Below are positions 50,801 to 61,745 of a DNA stretch of 64,000 bases, piece after piece. The position numbers and the translations under genes are program-made. This DNA comes from Melanocharis versteri. Taxonomy: Eukaryota > Chordata > Aves > Passeriformes > Melanocharitidae. Position 1 is the first letter of the stretch, and each line of letters begins with the position of its first letter. The notes beneath the pieces are model-generated. The model was not told the DNA's origin, ran no database searches, and worked only from the letters and a program-made list of their open reading frames with translations. The stretch lies in assembly GCA_013397845.1 (NCBI GenBank), contig VZTG01001883.1, positions 1,802,304 to 1,866,303 of the forward strand, in the 5' to 3' direction.

Positions 50801-53310
50801 CAGACCCAACGTGTGTCCTGTTGCCAGGAGGAGTTTTGCGGTATTGTTATCTCCAGAGGTGTAGGAGCAAACTGGAAGAGTTTCCAAGGCAGGCATATCA
50901 CAGCACAACTAATTGCCATGTGCTGCTGTATGATGCAAGAGAGATTTACTTGAGACCTGCAATGACCCATCAAGCCATGTTACAGTATGAGGTAAAGGGG
51001 AACTGGTTACTGATCTGGGAGCCATGGAGCTCTCGCTTAGGTGAACTTACGGGCAGGAATAGGTGATTTAATATTTTGCTGGAATTGATTTGTGAGAATA
51101 CCTTTTTCCCCGAAATAGAAGTATCCATAAGATCTTCATAGCATTAAACAGAATTCTACTGGTGAAAATCTCAGAATCAATTCTGCACGTGTTTTGAAGA
51201 CTGTCCTTAAATTTTAACTTAAAAAGCTCCACCCAAATAAGCCTGTTTTGTTTAAAACCAGAAGTGGCTTCAAAGTTCATTTAAGTATTTTTATTGTTAA
51301 AATATCTCAAGCAGCTTTTTGAAACAACTGAAAACCAGAGATACTTGTTTAGAGAAAATTTCTATCCACCAAACCTTTCTGAGGTGAAATTTAGCAGTCT
51401 TGAAAAGGACACTGATCTTTGGGTTCTCAATGAAATCTATTTAATACTACTCTCCTTCTTACACTCACTGAAGTTTTCATGAGGACTGTTGTATTTCTAG
51501 GACAGTTCATGTTGTTTGTAGATGAAAACTGCAATTTCAGAAAAAAGTGGGAGGATTTGGGAGGTTTTTTTTAAGATTTGCTGCAGTTTATTCAAGTTTT
51601 CTCATTTTAATTTTCTTTTTTTTTTTTTTCCTTTTTCAGCCCTAAAGTCCAAGTAACTTTTCGTTCAAAGCATATGGCTTCTCTTTACATAGGGGAAATG
51701 TAAGGTTGAATGTCTCACACTTACTTTAAATATTTATAAGCTTACATACTAGGTAGGATAAGTTCATCAATGTAATGTCTTGAATCACAGACCTTGTTTT
51801 GCTTGATGTTGTTTATTAAATGTATGGCCTACTATTGCTTTGAATAGCCTTGTTTGTTGTCCTGTTCTCCAATACTAGATCATCACTGATAATATTGCTG
51901 CTACTGCAGATAACTCAGCCATTACTGCTGCTACTATTTTGGAAGCACCAGTAATATGCAGCTGAAATCAGAGCATTTTTTTGCTTGGAAGTTCAGCACA
52001 AAAAAGCCAAATTTCCCCAAAAAGGTCACACAAATGAAATCTAATAGTAGACTCTGTATTAGTAGCACAAAGTGCTGCAACTCCCCTTCTGCTTTTCGTG
52101 TAGTGAACAACCTTCTCAAATGGAATTTAAAAAAACACACTTCACCTGAAGAATCAATAAGGAAAATCACTGTCCCCAGCCTATCGTGTGTGTTCTGTTA
52201 TGTAACATCCTGTTAATTTCAAATGGACGTTCATAATGAATTATTATCACTTTTATTCTATTTCACTACATCATTTTTTAACATGTTCACAGAACTCTTA
52301 TGTGTGTACTCCCAATTAATCATAATTTCACACTTAGTCTGAAGATGCTCAGTACTTAGCAGAGGTTTTTTTATCTGTATCTTGATCAGTTTTTGTAATT
52401 ATGTCTGTGTCAGAAAATGTATTGTGAGAGCAATATAGCTAGTATTCTGTCACTAAAAATGCCAGTCTATCCCTATCACTTTTGTACTTAAAAACCTTAA
52501 AAAATACTTTAAAAATAGTCTCTGTTAACTAGTGAACGTATCAAGACAGTCTAAAACCAAGATCACCATATAATTATCCTTTATATATCTCTCTATATAA
52601 AAATACATAGGGATATAAATTTTAAAAATGCATCGGAGTTTTTATAAATTAGGGGCCGACATTATGAAACTGTTGTAATTCTGAAACTATTTTTGCAAAT
52701 GAAGCAAAGTGCTGGAAAAGATTTCATTCACAGCCTTTAAAATCAAATGATGACCTTTCTGTATAATATATTTCTCTATTATGCCGTACTTGAATGAGGA
52801 AATTTACCTTTTTATTCTAATATATTATTCATTTGTACATAGAAGAATGTATTCCAAAGTTAAAATTAATAATATCTGCTGCAAATAATGGTGGGTTCTT
52901 AAAATTCAAGCAGTTTGAGACTAGTGTAATTTTTATGCTTTATTCCTATAAACTCACTGTAATTTTTTGAACATAATTAAGCTGAAATAAGCTCATTTCA
53001 CTTAGGTTATGTTGATATTTGCATGGTTTTAAAGTATTAGTTGCTGCAAAGAACAAGTTGTTCTATAAAGAGTGAAATTTGGGAAAATGAAATTCAGAAG
53101 TATTTCAGTACACATCACTGTTCATCCCTACACAGCCTCTTACCACAACATTTTCAGTCTCTTCCTTGTCCCTTTCCCAGTGCTTTGAAAATCTCCTGAA
53201 TACATTATGAGGAATAGAGAGGAACAAGCATTAGAGAGAAAAAAAACCCTGAGCTTTGATCTGCATTTATGCTGATGGACTGGTATATGTCTCAATGCAT
53301 ATTTTATATC
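47853..53310. other. Non-coding DNA, no gene seen
   Basis: AT-rich unique-looking DNA. There is a short TATATACATATATACA run near 49138-49157, an 11-bp tandem duplication (GACATAAGGTG) at 50320-50341 and a T run near 51617-51630. The stretch 52220-53100 is particularly AT-rich and free of open frames of 60 codons, but it is not low-complexity. No gene or repeat family is recognised. Confidence 0.55.
50320..50341. repeat. 11-bp exact tandem duplication
   Basis: Two exact adjacent copies of GACATAAGGTG. Confidence 0.85.
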
Positions 53311-53311
53311 A

Positions 53312-53338
53312 CAAAAAAAAAAAAAAATTTAAAAAAAT
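53312..53338. repeat. A-rich tract at outer edge of inverted repeat
   Basis: About fifteen A, TTT and seven A. The opposite arm of the inverted repeat is bordered by a T-rich CTTTCTTTC-type tract (54198-54217), so both arms have an A-rich outer flank when read in the same orientation. Confidence 0.85.
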
Positions 53339-53340
53339 AA

Positions 53341-53457
53341 AGAAAAGTAGTTTAACTTCACATAACAGCTTTAAAACCACAAGCATCTGATCACTTTACA
53401 AGCTGCAGAAAACATGACTCAAAACAGCAACAAAATGCAAAAATAGTCTGTCTAGCC
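53341..53457 (+). repeat. Left arm of 117-bp inverted repeat
   Basis: This arm aligns without gaps to the reverse complement of 54081-54197. Counting by eye gives 107 of 117 identical positions (91%), and nine of the ten differences are transitions. Exact blocks include ATCTGATCACTTTACAAGCT and AGAAAAGTAGTTTAACTTCA. The inner end also holds a small hairpin (CTGTCT/AGACAG at 53448-53463). No open frame or known family is recognised. It may be a terminal inverted repeat of a non-autonomous DNA transposon, one of two oppositely inserted copies of an unknown repeat, or an inverted segmental duplication. Confidence 0.92.
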
Positions 53458-54080
53458 AGACAGGCCATACAGCTGTAAAAGTCATGTAGCAGCTTTTTTT
53501 TTTTTTTTCAGCAGAAGCATTAACCTGTCTCTTATCATGGTGCAAGTTATGTTGAAATTGCTTGCAAAGGTTGTAGGGGACATTAGTCTATTCAAGTCAC
53601 TTAGTCACAAAGTTTCAAGGCTTTTCTTCTATCTGCTTAGAGCAGAATTATTTCATATGTTTCTTATCCATGAGACCCCAATTTAAGAAAAAGATAAACT
53701 GCTTTTACATAGAGTAAAATGTTGTAAATGTTGCTGTCCTCAGTAATTCAGTAACATTTTTTAAGCTACTCATCTGAAACGTTTTTTCCTCAATTTGGGG
53801 AGTAAGCCTTGACTTGATGGACTATTATAAAACCATTCATTATGTCTTGGATGTATCTGAACCAATTCAGAATTCATCACTCAAGAGTCAAGCTTAGATC
53901 AGGAGGATCCTATTTTTGTTGTACTCACAGCAGACCAATAGATACTAGTGTTATGGCTAATATAGCTGTTTTTATTTCCTGATAAATACAAGAGATGAAA
54001 ATTGCCTTTAGACATTAAGAAAACCATTGTATAGATAGTAACCATATATAGGGTAATCTTAGTTGCAGTTCCCGTGGGAA
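53458..54080. other. 623-bp spacer between inverted-repeat arms
   Basis: AT-rich sequence with a T15 run near 53493-53508. No open frame of 60 codons, transposase motif or recognised repeat is visible. If the structure is a non-autonomous DNA transposon, this is its internal region. Confidence 0.6.
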
Positions 54081-54197
54081 GGCTAGACAGATTATTTTTG
54101 CATTTTATTATTGTTTTGAATTGTGTTTTCTGCAGCTTGTAAAGTGATCAGATGCTTTTGGTTTTAAAGCTGTCATATGAAGTTAAACTACTTTTCT
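54081..54197 (-). repeat. Right arm of 117-bp inverted repeat
   Basis: This is the ungapped reverse-complement partner of 53341-53457. Relative to the left arm, this copy more often shows the A or T state at the variable positions, consistent with transition decay. It is followed by a CTTTCTTTC pyrimidine tract and CAATAAAAATGGG. No target-site duplication is evident outside the arms. Confidence 0.92.
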
Positions 54198-54217
54198 TTC
54201 TTTCTTTTTTTTCTTTC

Positions 54218-57200
54218 AATAAAAATGGGTTCTCTTGGCTGAAATGTACACTGAGAACCAGATCTAATCAACAGTTACATTACTTGTTTGACTGATTCAG
54301 CTTTCCTCTTACTCAAGCAGTGAATGAAATAATGGATATCTCTAAAAATAGGGAACAAAAAGATAGCTACAGAATCAGTGAAATAACTAGCGTACAACTT
54401 TATAAAGGAAGGATTGCCACCCTACCTGCTCATATTCCTGTCTGTCCCACACTGCCTGAAGTTTGACTTTTCCCAGACAAAGCTGTCTTATTTTTTTGAG
54501 TCTCCCTTTGAAAATAGCCCCTAAGAGAGGAATCCTCATTCTCTGGCAGTAGGCATATCCTCTAAAGTAGCCGGGGTTTGTCTCTTTTTTACCCGTGCCT
54601 TTACAAATGTATAGATGCAATCAAAAATGTAGCTCTGCTATAACATGAGGCATTATCAACATACATCTGAAGAAATATTTGCACATCTTTCACAGAAAAA
54701 AGCCTCTGCCAGTGGTCAGAGTTATGTGGATATTATTTGAGTGTCAGGAGCCAGGTGCTGATGCTGTCAGGCTGCAGGGACACAGTGATATTGGGATGCT
54801 CAGTGACCCATCTCAGACGTTCCCCTGCTAGACAGAGAGAGCAGCTATCTCCTGTCTGTGCTAGCAGGTCTGACTCGTGCAGTGTGCACAGAACCACAGC
54901 TTGGTTTAGTGTCTTTGTTTAAACCGGTGGGAAATAAAGAAAAGTTTGAATGGCCGGGTCTTATTTGCATGTTATAACACTGCTAGAACTGTTCTTGATT
55001 TAAAAGTTTAAGATTTAAAACTGAGCTGAGGATCTGTTTTTTGTTCTGGTGAGAAAAATTTAGGACTTCGTGACACATTGCTTCTTTCCTGTAGGTGCTG
55101 AAGGACATGGGTGTTCCACTAGATGACTTGGCTGAGCTCTGGCAGGGAATGTTGGTCACTAGTGAACTGCAAATACAAAATGGCAGCAAAATGGTTACTG
55201 ATGAGGGAGCACTAATAATGAAAAACAGCAGCTAGTGGGTCTATGGGAACAACAGTGTTGAATGGAAATGGCAATATGTTTCCCCCGTAAGTGATTTTTT
55301 TAAAGAGCTTTGCAACAGTGGTTTCAGAAACTGCACATCAGTTTAGGACAAAAGACTGATGGATTGAACAGCTAGACTACTTTTACCCTAAGAACCCAGC
55401 TTTCATTGTGGCTTCTGTTTTAGAAAATAAAGAAACTTGAAGTAAATAGCCTGATGTCTGTTACTAGGTACAACAAGTACCATAAATCTTTTGGTGGAAA
55501 CATAACTCCTTTTCCAGTGAAAAACTTGATGCATCCCCTTTTGAAATGTGGTTTTGCCTAAAACTATTTAAAATATTGTATAAAATAATCAGAACCTTGC
55601 TTACAAAAAAAAAAATTCCGTTTTGTGTCTCTCCAGTGCAGTTATTTACAGTTGCCTTTCAATGTCTATGACCTAGGGCAATGGTTTCCTGTAACTTCAA
55701 CCTTGAGACAAAATATTTTGATTGACTGTTTCTATACTGGTGTTACACGTTGGTAATAGACAAAACAACTGTATATCTATGGCACTTACTTGAACTAAAT
55801 CACTTTATTTTTGTTCATAATTGACTGGTCTTATTGTTGTTATTGGCCTGGAAATGTAAGTGAATTCGTTTGGCCTGTCAGTATCAATGTAAGATATTTG
55901 GTTCTATGGAAGTTGAGGAAGATGTGGAGAAAGAAAAGCAAATCTAAGTAAAAAGTTAAAGTCGGTCTGATAGGGGGCTTTTTGTTTGTTTGTTTTGTTT
56001 TGTTTTTGTTTTTTTTCTAAATTCTGTCTGCATTTTTTCCTAAGCTCCTCAATGCCACATAGATTAAGAAACAAGTTTCTGGTTAATTTTTTCCGATAAA
56101 AGTATAGGTTCCAGAATATATAAAGTTTTGTGTTTTTTTAAATCAGTTTTATTTGGTTTATCATAACAGAAATAAAAAAAATTTGACAATTTCAGTATGT
56201 TTAAATGTTTTGAAAAAAGTCTGTTTCAAATTCCCTTATGTTTATTTTTAATCTTTTAACTTGGAATCCAAATTTAATTTTTTTTTCAGAGGAGCAGAAT
56301 TTTTAACTGGATATATAGTGAAAATATTTTGACTTTTTTTTTCACCAATTTTTTTTCCATAACCTTAGCATTATTTCTGTTTAACTATTTTTTTCCTTTC
56401 CTTTTTCTTCCTTAAACACACAGCTCTTGTGAAAAGGGGGCAGATGGCTTGACTGAAACTTGGTTTTCTGTTATTTTAATATCTTGTACAGTGTACTAGC
56501 TTTATCATCCTTTTCATGCAGTATACAGATTCACAGCTCAGATCAAAACAAAACATGAAATAAGGGCATGAAAATAATGAAAAACCTAGGTCCTTCATGA
56601 GTGATGGCTGGATAGAACATAACAGCCTTCCTGCTGTGTGCATTTTATATATCTTGGGTAAAATCTGTAGTTTATTTTTCCTGTGGCATATGACTTTGAT
56701 ATCACCATTTTATCAACAGTCTTAAAAGATATGTAAAGCCATCCCTTTATTCAATCATTTTGGCTGGCCTGGTGCTAGGTAACACAAACAAATCTTCTCT
56801 CTATTCTTCATGAGATCTTCATTCCCCACCAGAAGAGTCACCTACTCTTACCTTCATCAAAGGACACATGCATGGCCGTCAGCCTACCCTCAGTTGTGAG
56901 CTTCTTCCCAGGTTGCTCTTATTGTGTTGACATTCTCCTTGAGTTCTAAGGCATCAAAAAGTCCTGAGAGTTTGAAATATGGATAACAACATAGTATGAG
57001 AAAGGTGATTTTTTCGAATTCTAGCTATACTTTGTTTAAAAAACCATTTCCTGATGTGCAAATTGTTCTACAAACTGATATTCTGTAGCTAACTATTACC
57101 CTACCTGCTTTCTCATCTCAGGCTTTCAAGTTCCAAATCCATGTAGTCAAAAAAACACATGACATGCAGTTAGGCACTTAGCAGCAATCAAAGCAGACCT

Positions 57201-57992
57201 GGTAACTCCTCCAACGAGCTTTGCTCCAATTCCAGCCTGCCTGCTGTACCATGGGTAGTAAACACTTGCAAAATCCCTGAGGAAGCTCATTACTTGAGCT
57301 GAGCTAAAATGTTTTACTATAAACAAACACAGCAAACTGCACTGACTTTATAAATAAAATTATCCTAGTCAAAAAGTTGTCCTATTACTTCAGGAGTATA
57401 TATTGAAAAGCTGATTTAATTCCTTCTGTCTTTTCCACTGAAGTTGACAAAGGAAGAGTGTCTTCATTTTCATAGAGCCTATCCAGCTCAGCAGCCACAT
57501 TTAATTCCACTTTGCTTTTCCTTTGATGTGGAGTGACGAGCAATGGGTTTTGGCTGCCCTACCAGATGAGGAGCATTGTGTTGCTCTTGTCAGTAAGGTG
57601 GGGAAATTTACATGCAAAGGTCATCTGGACATTCCAGTAGCCTGAAAAGGACTGAGGGGACAAGTGCTTCTCATTGCTTTTGGGTAAGCCCCTATCAGTT
57701 ATGACAGAAGCCTAGTTAGAACCGTGAATTACAAAACCATTAAAATTAGGAATGATAAAATGGAGTTGTTCCTCTCATTCTTATGGTGTATAAGCAGACC
57801 AGGAATTTTCTGGTCAGTGAATGTGACTTCTGGCAGGAAAAAAAGAAGTTGCAGAAATACAAAGTATCATATCTTTTGCCCACAAACTTTAGGGTTTGTT
57901 GCTGTTGTTTGCTGCTTTTTCAGGCAATTCTGTAATAGGATGATAATGAAGTACCTCAAAGGTGCAAGGATAAGATGGTTCCCAAACACCTA
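54218..57992. other. Non-coding DNA, no gene seen
   Basis: Unique-looking DNA with a (TTTG)n/(TTTTG)n tract at 55979-56017 and several T or A runs between 56120 and 56400. Open frames 54387-54620 (minus), 54737-54922 (plus) and 57724-58005 (plus) have no recognisable domain. Confidence 0.5.
55979..56017. repeat. (TTTG)n/(TTTTG)n simple repeat
   Basis: TTTG units grade into TTTTG and TTTTTG and end in a T run. It is the complement-strand counterpart of the (AAAC)n-type tracts elsewhere. Confidence 0.88.
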
Positions 57993-58038
57993 TTTTCCCA
58001 GTTAGAACCACTTCCTTCAGTGGTTCTAACTGGGAAAA
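57993..58038. repeat. Perfect hairpin, 20-bp arms, 6-nt loop
   Basis: TTTTCCCAGTTAGAACCACT (57993-58012) and AGTGGTTCTAACTGGGAAAA (58019-58038) are exact reverse complements separated by TCCTTC. Beyond the arms pairing breaks at one base, then continues for two more. The stem is too short for a canonical microRNA precursor. There is no following T run for an RNA polymerase III terminator, and this is not a bacterial-type terminator context. The CAGTGGTTCT word resembles the ends of hAT-Charlie transposons, but the two copies face each other the wrong way round for an intact element. Confidence 0.95.
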
Positions 58039-61000
58039 AAGCCCAAATGGAATGGCTATAGCATTCTTACATCTGGTGGGGGGATGAATAAACCTTACAG
58101 AAAACTGGGAGATACTTGCTGCTTTGAAAATAGAAAAGAAAAATTCTCGGTGGATGAATCAAAAGAAGCTTTCAGTCATAGGCAGCTGTCACAATTTTAA
58201 ACTGGAATTTTAGGTCAAATGAGTATTCCTTTAAAGTTACGTATCTGCAGTCACAAATTTCCACTCTCCTTGGAGGGGACAAATCATGTTACACTCTACC
58301 TCACAGGCAGGCAGGAGATGGATTTAAAGTTATGCCTAGCCAATTCTTGTTCATTTATTGCCTTGCAACACTTAGTAAACATTCCAAGTAAAGAATTGTA
58401 CAAGTGTAATTGTATTAACTGGTTCCAGGCTGATCTAAACTTACTCCCTTTGAGCAAGAGCACTGGATTCCTTGAACAGGATTTTCTTCTCTGGATGAGT
58501 TTCAAAGCAGATTCATTATCAGACATCTGTCAGGATCACTTTGAGTGTTATGTGAGTATTAGAATTAGACAAACACTGAAAAATCAGAGACAGATGTGAA
58601 AATAGGTCTTTCCTCTGGTTTTTTTTTAATGCAAAACAAATTTTTCTGTTTTTCTTAAATGGCAAACTCATATATTTGGTATATTTCTTTTCGTCCTGTC
58701 AGGGTTATAATTTTTATAGATTTTTAAAATTTGTTTTTCTGTTGTTTCTTATTATTTTCAGTACTGATTTTGTTACCCCTTGAAAAGCAGATGGAATAAG
58801 GCACTGCCTTCCAGATGTTTATGGAATAACTTGGATCAATAGAAGACACTGCAGATCCTTTTCCACAAGTCCAGCTATGATGTATCTGTGTAGTATAATT
58901 TTCCTTTACCTTATCTCCTAAGAGACTTCTGTAAGTCCCTTAGACCTGAGTAGCAGATTTTGTTGAGATAACTGAATAAAGGAAAGTTGGAGCGACCTGA
59001 CGCATACAGGGTCGCTTATCCCCCACACTGCTGAATGCAAGAGCAGGAAGGAGGTGATGATCTTTTGTGTCATGTTAGACGTCACCAGCTCTCCCTTGAC
59101 ATGGAAATGAGGCTTTCACACAGCACCAAAAGTGGCTTTGATATCCACTAAGTATTGAAGACTCTTTTAAGATCCATGTGGAGTTTGAGTTGGTGTCTCC
59201 AGGCACAACACAGATGTCTAATAAAAGTCAGAAGTCCAGTCTCCTCCTAAGAGAATGCCAACATGCAAGCACTGCAGAGATGGTAGAAGATGGTTGTAAG
59301 ATTATTTCTGAACCTTTCTTCTCTACAATGCCAGGTGAAGCCATGCAAACTCATGCACCACAGATAAATATTCCCCATGAGTACAATTGTATGGAATTTT
59401 ATTTTGCTTTAATTTGCCTTTTTCTATGATATTATTAGAAGTATTTTTCCTACATGTATTCGCAACATTGTATAGTATAAACAGTGACATGCAGTCATCA
59501 TTTTAAAATGGTTCAGGTTCAGACTTTTTGGCAAACTCTTAAGATTTGAAATAAGACCTGTGTCTTCACTTCTATCATAAACTGAACAAAAGATATAACT
59601 TCAGTGTCTCAAATAGATGTTTGGTTTCCTATGGAAGGAGAAATATACCCTTGGTGTTTTCATCTACACTGCTTTCTTAGAAATAAAAGGAAACTTGGGT
59701 ATTTTTTGTATTCCTTTTAAAATGCAAAACATCTTTAGCTAACTGTCAATATTTCCTTTGCTTATCTCTACCTCCTGCAAGCTGCAATACATCAGGGAAG
59801 CAGTTGCAATGGAGAAAGGTCCTGAAGCCACAGAATAGAATTTGCTATTTGTAATACTGGTTCTTTGCAAAGGAAGATAACATTAAGATGACTTCTCCAT
59901 TGCTGTGTCTGTCTTTATACATCAGCTAATAAGGCTGATATGATAAGCTATGTCCACAGAAATGATGGCTGTGGCTGGGGAAGGATTTGTTTAGTGCAGG
60001 TGGCATGCAGTTATTCTCAGCGACACCAGCCAAAGACAGGAACAGAAAAACAGCTATAACTTAAAATCTGACTACACTGTAAATGACAATGTAATAGAAA
60101 AATATGGAAGCAGACTTTAATCAGCTGTTCTGCAACTTAGTGAGCGTAGGGTTTAGCAAATCTCATGCCAAATTTAATTTTGCTATGGCTGCACAGTAAC
60201 AGATAATGCTTAGCATTGGCGGTCTATAGCATGCTTCAGTCTGAGGTGTAGAGGCATAGCGGACGTGCTGTCTCAAGTATGTCAGGACCACAGCAAACCA
60301 AAGGTATTTAAAAGTACATCCTGTATTCACCCTGGCTGTAATTCTGGAAAGTACCCTGGGTAGGTTGCATTATTTTGTTCTTGATTAGGTTGCATTTTTC
60401 TTGTAATAACTGTAGATGGTTTTGCTGTTGTTTTAAACTTTTATTACATGCCAGTCTTCCATGCAACTCTGAACTTGAGCACAAGTAACTATTAGCATAT
60501 ATGAAAATTTCATTGGCTGTTAGAGGGCGTAAGTCTCTATACAAAATTAACTGTATTCTAATACAGTTTGCCCTTTTTGTATCTTTCCCTCTTTCTTTCT
60601 AATTCTGACAGCATTTTCCAGAAATTCCATTAATGAAGGACTATGAGTCACTAATTACGAAATTATGTCATTGAAACTGTAGTTCAAAATCTATAAAAGT
60701 TAATAAAGCCTCTCTAATGGTATAAGTTATATCAATTTATAAGCATAATTAAAAGTACAACTGAAACTAACCAATTTTTCACCTTTTGAAGAACTTCGAA
60801 GTCACTTCTGGTTTCTTTTAATGTGGCAAATAATATACAAAAAAAAATGATAGACACTGAGTAGACACAGAGATAAAATCCCAAGGATGAGCTCCTCAGC
60901 CAGTGGTGTCAGTGCTGTAGAATTCAGATAGTTTTATGCCCATGGGTGTTTTAAGCCTATAAGATTTACCACTGTATCACAATTCCTTTCCTGTTTGTTA

Positions 61001-61623
61001 ATATCTGTGGGCACCACTGGAAAAAAATAATGAAAACACAAAAGAGAACAAGGTCTTGACTGGGATTAGGTGATGCAGACAACTCTAATTGGCACCGACT
61101 TCCCTCAGGGCAGTGATGAGTAAAACTTAAGCCCACTGCTTGCTCTGAAATGTCATAAAAGCGAGAGCTATTTTCCCATACTTGTGGTTGAACACTGTTG
61201 ATTTAATTACAACAAAAAATGATTGGGAAATATTTTTAAGAGAGATTAGTTTCCTGATGTCAGCTGTCACTGAGATGGATAGAACTCAGGGTTACTCTTG
61301 AGGCAGTAGTTATGAGCTGGTTTGCTGGTGGCTGAGACAATAGGCTGCATATTTTTGAATTGTATCAAGAAGGACCTATTATTTAGGACTCCTTATTACT
61401 GTCAGTGTCACAACATCTTGCATTATTCAAAGAGAGCATTGCTTCCATCCGTCAGTCTCCCCTCTGCTGTCAAAGATGCAAATACAAGTTCTCATTGCTT
61501 AGGGGAAATTTGTAGTATAGAAGGGAAGGAAGAAAGATGCCAGGAAAAGTTAAATGATATAGGAAGAAAATCCTCAGGGGAAAGAGCAACTGGAGCTTTG
61601 AATTTTTATAGTTGCTACATCAT
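58039..61623. other. Non-coding DNA, no gene seen
   Basis: Unique-looking DNA. Open frame 58219-58599 (plus, 126 codons) has no recognisable domain and is overlapped by a minus-strand frame at 58296-58526. A small 7-bp-arm hairpin (AGCGACC/GGTCGCT) lies at 58991-59016. No gene, repeat family or RNA gene is recognised. Confidence 0.5.
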
Positions 61624-61636
61624 AGAAAGAAAGAAA

Positions 61637-61688
<52 letters not shown>

Positions 61689-61745
61689 AAAAAAGAAAGA
61701 GGAAGGAAGGAAGGAAGGAAGAAAGGAAGGAAGGAAGGAAGGGAA
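61624..61745. repeat. (GAAA)n-(GGAA)n purine microsatellite
   Basis: About 77 bases of mostly perfect GAAA units pass into about 44 bases of GGAA units, giving an uninterrupted all-purine strand of roughly 120 bases. The 167-codon open frame at 61322-61825 runs through it as Lys/Glu/Arg repeats, so that frame should not be taken as a gene. Long mirror-symmetric purine tracts can form triplex (H-DNA). Length polymorphism is very likely. Confidence 0.97.

Noticed and set aside
57993..58038. MicroRNA precursor or bacterial-type terminator
   Set aside because: The stem is only 20 bp with a 6-nt loop, shorter than known vertebrate pre-miRNAs. The genome is eukaryotic, so an intrinsic terminator makes no sense.
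58991..59016. Small GC-rich hairpin (AGCGACC/GGTCGCT)
   Set aside because: A 7-bp stem with a 12-nt loop is common by chance, and there is no supporting context.
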